From NCBI GenBank assembly GCA_016713245.1, contig JADJPM010000002.1:1-18745 (forward strand): 18,745 nt of DNA, given 5' to 3'. The DNA is from Verrucomicrobiaceae bacterium (GTDB lineage Bacteria; Verrucomicrobiota; Verrucomicrobiia; Verrucomicrobiales; Verrucomicrobiaceae). A program made the translations under genes and the position numbers. This document shows positions 7,354-15,902 of the stretch, one piece after another (position 1 is the first letter of the stretch; each line of letters starts with the position of its first letter). Under the pieces are notes generated by a model that was not told where the DNA came from, ran no database searches, and saw only the letters and a program-made list of their open reading frames with translations.

Positions 7354-7734
7354 ATGCCACAGGTTCACAGTTCGACCTCCGACTCACCCATGATCGAGAT
7401 TTTCAAGACTTTGGGAGTCGAAACGCCCAAGATCAAAAAGAGCATGCTGTTCTCCGGACCGCAGGAGGTCATCAAAACAACCATGGGGGACATGCGGCAG
7501 CGATTGATGGAGAAAACACTGACCACCCTGGTAAAAAGAGTGGCAGCCTTGGAGGCAGGTTCCGCAGGGGCGAAGATTGTTCCGGCCAAGGCGCGGATTG
7601 CATCGCTGAAAGAGGCTGCGGAGTCTGGCGCGATCTCCATGGCGTCCGACAAGCTGGCATCCTTGGTTCAGGCGGCGCAGGGGGCGCTGCCGAGGGTGAC
7701 CGAGGTGGTGTTTGGGAAGCTGAAACGGGCGGTG
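7354..7734 (+). CDS. Helical protein or helical N-terminal extension before the S8 protease
   Basis: An open frame starts at ATG 7354 or ATG 7390 (MIEIFKTLGVETPKIKKSML). It is almost wholly helical with Ala, Lys and Glu: QRLMEKTLTTLVKRVAALEA, then IASLKEAAESGAISMASDKL. It is open straight into the protease at 7735 with no stop between, so it is either the N-terminal part of a larger protease or a separate small gene whose stop was lost to an indel. The overlap TGATG at 7733-7737 is a typical stop/start junction, which favours two genes, but the upstream frame that would use that stop also stops at 7721. No family is recognised, and no signal peptide or membrane segment is seen. Confidence 0.45.
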
Positions 7735-9614
7735 ATGACCATTTCCTCGGCGATGGATCCGCGACTGCAGGGTGGCCTGCGCGCGGCGGCGCATGGGGAA
7801 GCCGAGCCGGGCGATGGCGAGCACGACGGCGGAGGAGGTGGCGGTGATCGCACGCGTGACGGATGTGGAGGCGTGGGAGGAACTGAGCGAGGTGCGCGTG
7901 TGGGCTCGACGCTGGGAGCGTCGAGCGAAGAAGGCACGCTGGTGACGGGAAGAATCCCGGTGAGCCGTATCGAGGAGGTGCGGGCGCAGCCGTTTGTGCG
8001 GAGCCTGAAGGCCTCGCAAGCGCTGAGGCGGACGCTGGCGGAGACGGCGGTGGAGATGGTACGCGGACGGTGGATTATCCGGCGCAGACAGCGCCCGATG
8101 GCGGGGCGGGAGTGGTGGTGGGGATCGTGGACTATGGCTGCGACTTTGCGCATCAGAATTTCCGCAACGCGAACGGGAGCACGCGACTGCTTGGCATCTG
8201 GGACCAGTACGGGGTGAAAAAAACGGGGAGTCCATTTGGCTACGGGCGGTTTTACACGACCAGGGAGATCAACGCGGCGCTGAAAAAGGCGGATCCCTAC
8301 AAGGCGCTGGGCTACGGGCCGCCGAAGGAGGAGACGGAGGGGACGCACGGGACGCATGTGATGGACATCGCGGCGGGGAACGGGCGCGGGACGAAGATGG
8401 CGGGCAATGCGCCGAATGCGGACATCTTGTTTGTGGAGATCGCGGCGAATGACATTGAGAACTCGGTGGAGGCGACGACGCGGCAGAGCTTTGGGGACTC
8501 GGTGCAGATGCTGGAGGCGGTAAAGTTTATCTTTGACCAGGCGGGGGACCGGCCATGCGTGGTGAATGTGAGCCTGGGAACGAATGGCGGGCCGCATGAC
8601 GGGACGACGCTGGTGGACCAGGGGCTGGACGCGCTGGTGCGCGCGAAGCCGAACCGGGCGGTGGTGATCGCGGCGTCGAATTCGTATGCGGACGGGATTC
8701 ACGCGGCGGGCACGGTGGCGGCGGGCGGGACGCTGGATTTGGGCTGGCGGACGGAAATTGGGAAATTTGGCCGGGAACTGGAGGTGTGGCTGCCGGGGGC
8801 GTCCCAGGTGGCGGTGGAACTGCTGGGCCCGGATGGAACGAGCCTGGGAACTGCGGAGCCTGGCACAAACCTGCCGCTGGCGGACGGGGATGAACTGGCG
8901 GTTTTTGTGTCGAACCGTGTGAAAGAGCCGAACAACGGGGACAACACGATCAGCATCTATGTGGCGGGAGGCGTGCCTGGAGGAGACTGGACGGTGCGCT
9001 TGCACCACCGCAAGGGGACCTGCGGTCTCCTTTCATGCGTGGATTGAGCGCGAGGACCGCGATCAGTCGCATTTCACGGGGAGCCTGGACAATTCCGCAT
9101 ACGATCGGTTCGATCTCATGCGCGCACGAGGTGATCGCGGTGGGTTCGTATGACGCGCACAAGGCGAAGAAGCCGCTGTCATATTTCTCCGAGTGCGGGG
9201 CCGACGCGTGACGGGCGGCGGAAGCCGGAAATCTCCGCGCCAGGACATGAGGTGGTGGCGGCACGGTCGCGCAGCGGCAAAGGAACGACCATGATGTCGG
9301 GCACGAGCATGGCCGCGCCGGCGGTTACGGGCCTTGTAGCACTGCTGCTGGCAGAGGCGAGGCGGCGGGGACTGCAACTGACGTCGAATCAACTGCGCTC
9401 GGCACTCATCAAGAGCGCGCGTTTGAACCCGCCGAAGCATGCGGCGGGGGAGTGGGACGCACGTTATGGGTTCGGGCGGGCACACATTGATGCGCTGAAG
9501 CAGCTGGGAGGAGCCGCTCCCGCCAAGAAGACGGCACCGCCCAAGCCGAAGGCGAAAAAGAAGGCACCCGTCAAGAAGGCCGCCAAACCCCAATCAAAGA
9601 CGAAGAGGAGATAG
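7735..9614 (+). CDS. Subtilisin-like (S8) serine protease with built-in propeptide and lysine-rich tail (several frameshifts)
   Basis: All three catalytic motifs of S8 peptidases are present: Asp in VVGIVDYGCDFAH (codon 8130-8132), His in EGTHGTHVMDIAAG (8346-8348) and Ser in SGTSMAAPAVTG (9306-9308). The oxyanion Asn is likely in VIAASNSYAD. The start is taken as ATG 7735 (MTISSAMDPRLQ). A propeptide-like region precedes the core: EEVAVIARVTDVEAWEELSE, then TLVTGRIPVSRIEEVRAQPF. A non-catalytic insert of about 100 residues (8745-9010) separates the His and Ser parts. The C-terminus is a lysine/alanine/proline-rich tail (9520-9611). No signal peptide is seen, so it may act in the cytoplasm. 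Frame breaks lie near 7800, 7900, 8060, 9012, 9125 and 9200. The next gene begins 5 bp after the TAG, so they are probably co-transcribed. Confidence 0.85.
9605..9610 (+). promoter_or_regulatory. Ribosome binding site for the propeptide-like gene
   Basis: GAGGAG lies in the last codons of the protease gene, 9 nt before ATG 9620. It supports that start and tight translational linkage of the two genes. Confidence 0.5.
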
Positions 9615-9619
9615 CCCTC

Positions 9620-9946
9620 ATGCACCAAACTCCGAGCAGTTCGCCGCTTGGCAAAGCTGCCGCAGGAGCTTATGATTTCACCATGGACCTCAGCAAGCTG
9701 CGCAAAGTCGAATCGCCGAGTCCGCGTCGCGCGGCGGGCGAGGTGCGCGGCATGGTGACGGGAATGGTCAAGGTGAACAAGGCTGGTTATCGTCCGAAGG
9801 GCGTGAAGGTGCGCGGGGAGATCAGCGATTTGATTTTCACGGCGGAAATTCCCGTCGGCGAGTTGGAGGCGCTGGAGAATGATCCCGGTGTGGCGAGCGT
9901 GGCGTTTTCACGTCCGCTACAGTCGCAGCAATCGAAGCGAAAGTGA
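9620..9946 (+). CDS. Stand-alone subtilase-propeptide-like protein (candidate S8 inhibitor or chaperone)
   Basis: An intact 108-codon frame runs from ATG 9620 to TGA 9944-9946, 5 bp after the S8 stop. The N-terminal 45 residues are polar and probably disordered. From about residue 45 the pattern beta-alpha-beta appears: GMVTGMVKVN, GVKVRGEISDLIFTAEIPV, GELEALENDPG, VASVAFSRPL. The last part is the signature of subtilase propeptide/I9-type domains. It mirrors the propeptide region of the neighbouring protease: FTAEIPVGELEALENDPGV compared with VTGRIPVSRIEEVRAQPFV. Known I9-like domains fold the protease and then block its active site through their C-terminal strand. I infer the same in trans here. 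No signal peptide or membrane segment is present. It could also be a substrate-like decoy or an unrelated small protein with the same fold. Confidence 0.65.
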   Translation: MHQTPSSSPLGKAAAGAYDFTMDLSKLRKVESPSPRRAAGEVRGMVTGMVKVNKAGYRPKGVKVRGEISDLIFTAEIPVGELEALENDPGVASVAFSRPLQSQQSKRK

Positions 9947-9951
9947 ACGAC

Positions 9952-9956
9952 GGAGG
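9952..9956 (+). promoter_or_regulatory. Strong Shine-Dalgarno before the small helical gene
   Basis: GGAGG lies 7 nt before ATG 9964. It is one of the few clear Shine-Dalgarno sites in the window and fixes the start of the next small gene. Confidence 0.6.
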
Positions 9957-9963
9957 AACAGAC

Positions 9964-10172
9964 ATGGCGGGGAAATCATCCACGCAGGATCCGCAGACGC
10001 GGCGGCTAAGGCCGGTCCGGGGCTGAGGTAAGCTGCAGCGCGTGAGTTTAACGAGGAACTGAAGGCGCTGCTGGACCTGACGCAGAAGATTGACGAACCT
10101 CAGCGCTCGCAGTTGATGCTGGGCATCGTGGCGCTGCAGCAGGAGATGCAGGCACTGATGAGGGAGATGTGA
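9964..10172 (+). CDS. Small helical protein, about 66-69 residues (frame-disrupted)
   Basis: ATG 9964 starts MAGKSSTQDPQT. The first frame stops at about 10026. A neighbouring frame carries the rest, EFNEELKALLDLTQKIDEPQ, then QLMLGIVALQQEMQALMREM to TGA 10170-10172. One or two indels between about 10000 and 10045 would join them; removing single bases there gives LRKLQREFNEEL. The C-terminal 40 residues form an amphipathic helix pair typical of small partner proteins, but no family is recognised. It follows the propeptide-like gene by 17 bp and so probably belongs to the same transcript. Its stop lies 35 bp before the PIG-L start, so that gene may be read through from here. Confidence 0.55.
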
Positions 10173-10207
10173 ACAATGGGGTGCGTGAGTGGCGTATTCA
10201 TGATGCT

Positions 10208-11110
10208 ATGATGCGCTCTCTTTTCTCCGTCGTTTTCGTTTGTCTATTCGCGTTTCACCTTCATGCGGTGGAGAAGGAGGATGGAAAGCTCCGCATCATC
10301 GTCTTCGGTGCGCACCCGGATGATGCGGAATACAAAGCCGGGGGCTCTGCGGTGAAGTGGGCGAAGCAAGGACATCATGTGAAGCTGGTTTCCGTGACGA
10401 ATGGCGACATCGGCCACTGGAAAGAAGCAGGCGGGCCGCTGGCGCTACGACGCGCGGCGGAGGTGACGGCCTGTGCGAAGAAGCTCGGCGTGACCTCGCA
10501 GGTGCTGGACATCCACGATGGCGAGCTGGTGCCTTCGTTGGAGTGTCGGAAGCTCATCACGCGGGTGATTCGCGAGTGGAAGGCGGACATCGTCATCGCG
10601 CCACGGCCGTGGGATTATCATCCCGACCATCGCTACGTCGGCGTGCTGCTTCAGGACGCGGCCTTCATGGTGGCGGTGCCGTTCATCTGCCCGGATGTGC
10701 CGCCGCTGAAGAAGAATCCGGTGTTCTTGTATTCGAGTGATGGCTTTCAGAAACCCTATCCCTTCACGCCCGACATCGCGGTGAGCGTGGATGATTCCTT
10801 CGAGCAGAAGCTGGATGGCATCCATGAACTGACTTCCAGCATTATGAAGGCGGTGCCAATGGCTCGGAAGAGCATGTGAAGAGCGTGCCGCCCGCGAGCG
10901 ATGAGGTGGGGACGTCGTGCGTGGCTGAAACGCCGCTGGGGTGCCCGTCAGGGTGGCGAGGCGGACAAGTATCGCGACCTGCTGATCAAGCTCTACGGCG
11001 AGGAGAAGGGCAAGGCAGTGAAATACGCCGAGACCTTTGAGATCTGCGAGTATGGCCGCCGTCCGTCGATGGATGAGATCAAGCTGTTCCCCTTTTACGA
11101 CGCGAAGTGA
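10208..11110 (+). CDS. Secreted PIG-L (LmbE-like) deacetylase, full length (two compensating frameshifts)
   Basis: ATG 10208 (MMRSLFSVVFVCLFAFHLHA) gives a signal peptide, so the enzyme should act outside the cytoplasm; a GTG at 10169 would bury the signal peptide and is less likely. The zinc motif AHPDDAE lies near residue 32, with a second metal-binding motif in WDYHPDHRYVG. This family uses a single zinc to remove acetyl groups from N-acetylglucosamine-type sugars; the substrate here is unknown. The frame is continuous to about 10845. A stretch of about 65 bases then reads correctly in another frame (HYEGGANGSEEHVKSVPP), and the original frame resumes as WLKRRWGARQGGEADKYRDL and ends ...FEICEYGRRPS...LFPFYDAK. 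The total is about 300 residues, normal for the family. A 5' fragment of a close paralogue lies 3.7 kb upstream. Confidence 0.88.
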
Positions 11111-11127
11111 GCGCCGAAGGTGCCTGA

Positions 11128-11153
11128 CTTTCCGCTGTCGTGCGGGCGGAAAG
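11128..11153. terminator. Hairpin between the PIG-L and S41 genes
   Basis: CTTTCCGC at 11128-11135 pairs with GCGGAAAG at 11146-11153 around a 10-nt loop. No U-tract follows on the plus strand, so a role as terminator is possible but weak. Confidence 0.35.
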
Positions 11154-11169
11154 CATGCAGGATGGCGGG

Positions 11170-12641
11170 ATGCGTCGCGCTACCGTTCTTTTTCCGATCC
11201 TGGCTGCCGGGCTGAGCCTTCACGCGGCTCCGGCAGGGGCCTGTCACGCCTGCTCCGGCGGCGGTGCCGGTTCCCAAAGCGGCTCCGAAGTCCACGCCCA
11301 AGCCGCACCGGGGCCTGCGGTGCCAAAAAAAGTGATCCCAAACCGGCTCCTGCGCCTGCACCAGCGCCCGTGCCGGCCGCGCCTGCGGTGAAGCCACCAC
11401 CGGAGGATGCGTATCTGCAAATGGAGATGCTGACGCGGGCCATGGAGATGGTGCGTCAAAACTACGTGGAGGAGTCCAAGGTGACCTACGAGGAACTGGT
11501 GGAAGGCGCTCTCGAAGGCATGCTCAGCCGCCTCGATCCTCACTGCGAGAGCATGGGTAAATCGCTCTTCGAGGATATGCGTCGCGAGCAGAGCGATACC
11601 TCGGAAAGGAATCGGCATCACCATCGCCCTGCGGCAAAATTTGCTCACCATCATCACCGTGCGTGACGACGGCCTGCGACCCGCGAGGGCGTGTTGGCAG
11701 GGGGATCAGCCCGTGCGCATCAACGAGGTGCTCACGGATTCCGGGTCGGCGTGGCAGAGGCCATGCAGCTTTTGAAGGGCAAAGCGGGTGATGAGGTGCG
11801 TCTCACCGTGCGTCGCCCCGGCACGAAGCAGTTCCTCGATTTCAAGGTGAAGCACGAGACGCTGGCGGAGAGCTCGGTGCATGATCCGATGCTGCTTTCC
11901 CGGAGAAATGGCTGGCGAATACCGCATCGGCTACGTGCGGGTCTCGCAGTTCAATTCACCCACGGCTCGCGAGCTCGCCAAAGCACTCGATGAGCTCGAA
12001 AAGCAGGGCATGCAGGCCTTCGTGCTCGATCTGCGAAACAATCCCGGCGGCCTCGTGGATAGCGCGGTGCAGATTTGCGGAGAGTTTCTGCCCGAGGGCA
12101 CGGTCGTGGTGACCACCGAGGGCCGCGTGGCCTCGCAAAATCCGCCGCCCTACCGCACGCCGCCTCGCGGCGGCAAGGAGCCGCGCAAGTTTCCCATGGC
12201 CGTGCTCATCAATCACGGCAGCGCCAGTGCCAGCGAGCTGACCGCAGGCGCTCTCCAGGATCTCAAACGCGCCATCGTGGTGGGCACGACGAGCTTTGGG
12301 AAAGGCAGCGTGCAGACCATCCTGCCGATGAAAAACGGCGCGGCCATGCGCCTGACGACACGAAGTATTACACGCCCAGCCACCGCACGATTCACGAGAA
12401 CGGCGTGGAGCCCAACATCATCGCCGCCCTTACTTCCGGAGGAGGAAGCCGCATCTCGAAGTGGCGTGCCTCCACGGCACCGGCGAGGCCGCTGCACTGG
12501 AACTGGCCAATCTCGGCGACAAGCAGCTCGAACGCGCCGTGGATGCCCTGAAGGGCGTTTGGTCTTCGATGCCTTCGTGGCCTGGCCGCTGGCCCCGCCG
12601 CGAAACCTTTGGAAAAAGCCGAGGCGAAGCTGCCGGAGTGA
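11170..12641 (+). CDS. C-terminal processing peptidase (S41 family) with PDZ domain (multiple frameshifts)
   Basis: ATG 11170 (MRRATVLFPILAAGLSLHAA) gives a signal peptide; upstream in-frame starts would add unlikely residues. A Pro/Ala/Lys-rich linker follows. The S41 N-terminal domain comes next: MVRQNYVEESKVTYEELVEG, then MLSRLDPHCESM. The PDZ domain runs from about 11605 to 11860 (GIGITIALRQNLLTII; LLKGKAGDEVRLTVRRPG). The protease core carries VLDLRNNPGGLVDSAVQIC, the catalytic Ser in INHGSASASELTAGALQD and the catalytic Lys in GTTSFGKGSVQTILPM, the Ser-Lys dyad of CtpA/Prc enzymes. The end reads KPLEKAEAKLPE before TGA 12639-12641. Frame breaks lie near 11235, 11330, 11600, 11690, 11740, 11905, 12355, 12440 and 12560. 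These enzymes trim periplasmic proteins at their C-termini. It follows the PIG-L gene on the same strand. Confidence 0.88.
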
Positions 12642-12747
12642 GTGTGCTGCCTCGTGAAGATTCCGATCCGGCTGACAGCAGATGTGGACAGAAAATGATC
12701 TCTGATTTTTTGCTGTGCCTGTTTTGTCATAGTGATGGTGCCGGAAC

Positions 12748-12777
12748 AAAAAACAGGCGGTGACTGATCCCCGCCTG
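12748..12777 (-). terminator. Rho-independent terminator for the PEP-CTERM gene
   Basis: Read on the minus strand, CAGGCGG pairs with CCGCCTG around a 10-nt loop and is followed directly by six T. It lies about 43 bp past the stop of the PEP-CTERM gene and converges with the end of the S41 gene. The rest of 12642-12819 holds nothing else recognised. Confidence 0.75.
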
Positions 12778-12819
12778 CCTGACGTGGTTTGATTTGGAGG
12801 TGCTGTTGGGTCGTTCCAA

Positions 12820-15449
12820 CTACTTCCGCTTCCGCCGCTGGATGATGCCAAGAGGCCTAGCAGCATGAGCATGGCGCGGGAAGGCTCGGCACGGCGGTGA
12901 AGTCGCCGGAGAACGAGGTTGCTGGCTCCCGAAGCGCTGCCCGCTCCATACCAGACCTGAAGCTGCCGAAGCCGCCCACATTGAGACGATCTCCGCTGGC
13001 CACATTGAGGAAGCTGCCGGTGATGTCGCTGTTGGCAGTGGCGAGGACGAATTGATCCAGACTGGTCACGCCGGTTTGGAAGTCATTAATGAAATCTAGC
13101 TCCAGCATACCGGCGAGGGTGAGCACGCCATTCACGTCAGAGGTAGTCATAGAGACTCCCTGTGTGACGCCGCCGAGTTCCATAGCCAGGTGCTGGTGCC
13201 GCTGAGGCTGAGGCTGCCATTGATGGTCAGCGTGCCAGGGAGAGGCCTGGGGAGATGGTGTTGCTGCCTGCACCGGCGATGAGAGAGCTGGCGATGATGC
13301 CTGTGCCTTTCAATTCGCCTCCGTTGAGGTTGAAAACACCGCCGTCGATGACCGCGCCGCCGGTGACGATGGTCGACGCCGCCGCCCTGTGTGTAGGCAC
13401 CGGCCACGGTGAGCGTGGTGGTGGCTCCGCTGACCTCCGAGTGAGCTGGAGCCGCCGGTTGTCGTGGTGACCGGGCCGGTGGTGGCGCTGGTGTTGAAGA
13501 TGGTGCTGCCGCCGCGCAGGTGAGCCTCGCCTGTAGTGCTTGGAGGTGCTGCCGGAGTTGATCGTGGTGCCGCCGAGCGTCACCTTGCCCGCGCCGGAGA
13601 CGCTTGAGCCTGAGTTCAGATTGCTGCCGCCGGTGAGCCAGAGATCGCCTCCGCTGGCCACGCTGAAGCTGCCCGTCTGCGTGCCGCCGCCCTGCGTGGC
13701 AAACGTCGCGCCGCTGGCGATGGTGACCGCGCCGCTGTTGTTGAACGGATGCCTGAGCTGACCGAGGCTGTGCCCGCGCCGGAGACGTTCCAGGTGCCGG
13801 AGTTGTTGATGGCGTGTGCGGCGTTGGCGTTGCCCTCATTGAAGCCACCGCTGGTGATGATGAAGGTGCCGCTGTTGTTGAGGATGCCCGGGTGTGCTCA
13901 CGCCCACGCCGAAGGTGATCGCGGCATCGTCAGCGGCGCTGCAGGTGATGGTGCCGGTGTTGTTCAGCGTGCGGTCGAGGCCTTGGCCCCGATGGTGGTG
14001 ATGCTGTTGCCAGTGCCGCTCACGTTCAGCTCCCGTTCCCGCAAATGTGCCTCCAGACCAGTTCATCTTCTCGGCGTTAATGATACCTGCCCCAGTGACT
14101 GTTCCGGCCTGCTGGTTGTAGGTGCTGTAGATACCGCCGAGGCTCAGTGTGCCGCTGTCTGCGTTGATTGTGCCGGTGTTGTTAAAACGGGCGTTGATGG
14201 TGAATGTGCCAGTGCCGGTGTTGCGTGTGAATGCGCCGGCGTTATGAAAGCAGCGTCGAGTACGCCGAGGATGGACTGATTATTCTGGGCGAGGAAGGTG
14301 CCGTTGTTGTTAAAGGTGCTGGTCTCCAACAGGACAAGCGCGGTGCTGCCCGCGCTCATTGCCGCCGTCTGGCCGGAGGCAGTTCACCACCCGGGAATCC
14401 CTGACCTGGAGGCTGGCGTTCCCGGAAGGTGATACCGCCGTTCAGATCAGCGTTTGTTGCCGCTGCCCACCATCTGCCCGCCGGTCCAGTTGAACGAGCC
14501 ATTGCTGGTGACTGTGACGCTACCACCCAGATTACCTGCGGTAAGACTGACGGAGGTGAGTGTCGCCGCCGTGTTGAAGTTTGCCGTGCCAGCGATGCTC
14601 ACGGTGGGCACGGTGAAGGTGCCGTTGATGTTCACGGTATTGGCGGCAAAATCCACGGAGCCTGCGCCCGCCACATCTGAGGTGGCTCCTAAGGTGAAGC
14701 TGTCCGCAAAGCGCAGGATCGCGCCGCTGGCCACATTGGAATCGCCCGTCGTCGTGCCGGAGAAACCGCCCGACGACGCCGCTGTAAAAATTGAGGGCGA
14801 GTGTGCCGCTGTCCACGTTCACGGTCCCGGTGTTGTTGAACCGCGAGTTGATAGCGAAGGTCCTGTGCCGGTGTCACGCGTGAAGGTTCCCACGTTGTTG
14901 AAGATGCCACTGCCAGTGATGGATGGTGTTGTTCTGCGCGAAGAAGGTGCCGTTGTTGTTGAAGGTGCTGCTGGTCTCCAAGAGAGCGAGCACGTGGCTA
15001 CCTGAAGTGAGCGCTGCTGACTGACCTGAAGGCAGATTCATCACACGAGACTCCTGAGCCAATTAGTCGTCCCAAATGTAACTCCGCCATTCAGATTGAT
15101 GCTCCCGCTACCTAAAATGTATCCGCTGGTCCAGGTAAAGGCTTCGTTCGTGGTGAGATTGCTGGCACCTGTGAGGGTGCTTTTCGCCCCCGAGCGAGGA
15201 ACTTCTGGATCACGATGTTCTGATCCGAGCGTGATCGTCCCCTCTACCCTGCACCGCATCAGGTCGAGCCGCCGTTGTTCGGAATGTGCCGGGTGCGCCG
15301 GGCGTGCTCCAGTTACCCGCGTGGAGCTCCAGTTGGCCGTGCCGCCATTCCAGGTGGAGGTGAAGTCCGCCGCGTGCGCGGTGGCGAGGACGAGGGCCAG
15401 TCCGCCGCGAGGGCGAGCCGGAGGTGAGGTGTGGATGTGGTGTTTTCAT
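12820..15449 (-). CDS. Large repetitive secreted protein with PEP-CTERM sorting signal (multiple frameshifts)
   Basis: ATG at 15447-15449 starts MKTPHPHLTSGSPSR. A hydrophobic stretch recovered in a neighbouring frame (LALVLATAHA) forms a signal peptide, and the mature protein opens with FTSTWNGGTANWSS, typical of autotransporter-associated beta-strand proteins. The body is about 870 residues of Gly/Thr/Ser/Asn-rich beta-helix-like sequence, with repeats such as TFNNNGTF, LNNTGTIT and VDSGTLAL. The end, reading across one missing base, is FTAVPEPSRAMLMLLGL followed by IIQRRKRK and TAG 12820-12822. That is a VPEP motif, a hydrophobic helix and a basic tail, the PEP-CTERM signal recognised by exosortase. 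It is likely exported and anchored or processed at the cell envelope. At least ten frame breaks are needed. A terminator follows. Confidence 0.82.
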
Positions 15450-15902
15450 GCGCTGGGGAGGTGAACTGAGGTTTGGAGGAGTGATGGTGAAAGGAGATGG
15501 GGCGGCTCTTTGTTCTTCCGACTGCGCAGCGCAGGTTTCAAAAGATGCGAAATTCTTTTCGGCAGGACGATGGGCTGTATCTGGAGGTCCGGAGATTTAC
15601 ACCGCAGATGGGATGGCCGCAGAGAGGACAACGAATCAGCCAACTCCACTGACTCACTCTCAAAGAGGATCCCCCACGGCCATCCAACCTCTGCGGAGCG
15701 ATCCATTCAGTGTCACCTTCTCCTTCTGAGACAGCCTGCTCGCCGGCCTATTACGCTGCTTACTGGCCGCACCGTGCTGGAACTCGGACATGCCCAGGAC
15801 GGTGCGGTGATCATTTCGGACCCCATGACGATTCGAGAGTTCGCTGAAGGAGTAGAAGACACTCCCTGACCCACTGAAGGACTGTGCGGACCACGTTCCT
15901 GC
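15450..15902. other. Intergenic stretch between the PEP-CTERM gene and the kinase gene
   Basis: About 450 bases lie between two minus-strand genes. Open frames exist on both strands but none has a recognisable protein. The plus-strand frame ending at 15867-15869 finishes VLELGHAQDGAVIISDPMTI followed by REFAEGVEDTP, which looks protein-like but has no plausible start or partner. No promoter or Shine-Dalgarno for the PEP-CTERM gene could be picked by eye. Confidence 0.4.

Noticed and set aside
7668..9008. A 446-codon open frame on the minus strand opposite the S8 protease.
   Set aside because: It is Arg/Pro/His-rich without motifs and mirrors the high-GC codon pattern of the protease, whose catalytic motifs are on the plus strand.
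14140..14980. Regularly spaced GTTGTTG-type repeats that might suggest a CRISPR array.
   Set aside because: They encode the repeated Asn-Asn-Asn-Gly units of the PEP-CTERM protein; spacing is irregular and there are no unique spacers of constant size.
13749..15005. Several plus-strand frames of 120-180 codons opposite the PEP-CTERM gene.
   Set aside because: They are Val/Pro/Ala-rich complements of Gly/Thr/Asn repeats; the minus strand carries the signal peptide, repeats and PEP-CTERM end.
15510..15869. Plus-strand frame ending ISDPMTIREFAEGVEDTP, faintly like part of a translation factor N-terminal domain.
   Set aside because: It has no start, motif or length match to any family that could be confirmed by eye; left as unassigned intergenic sequence.
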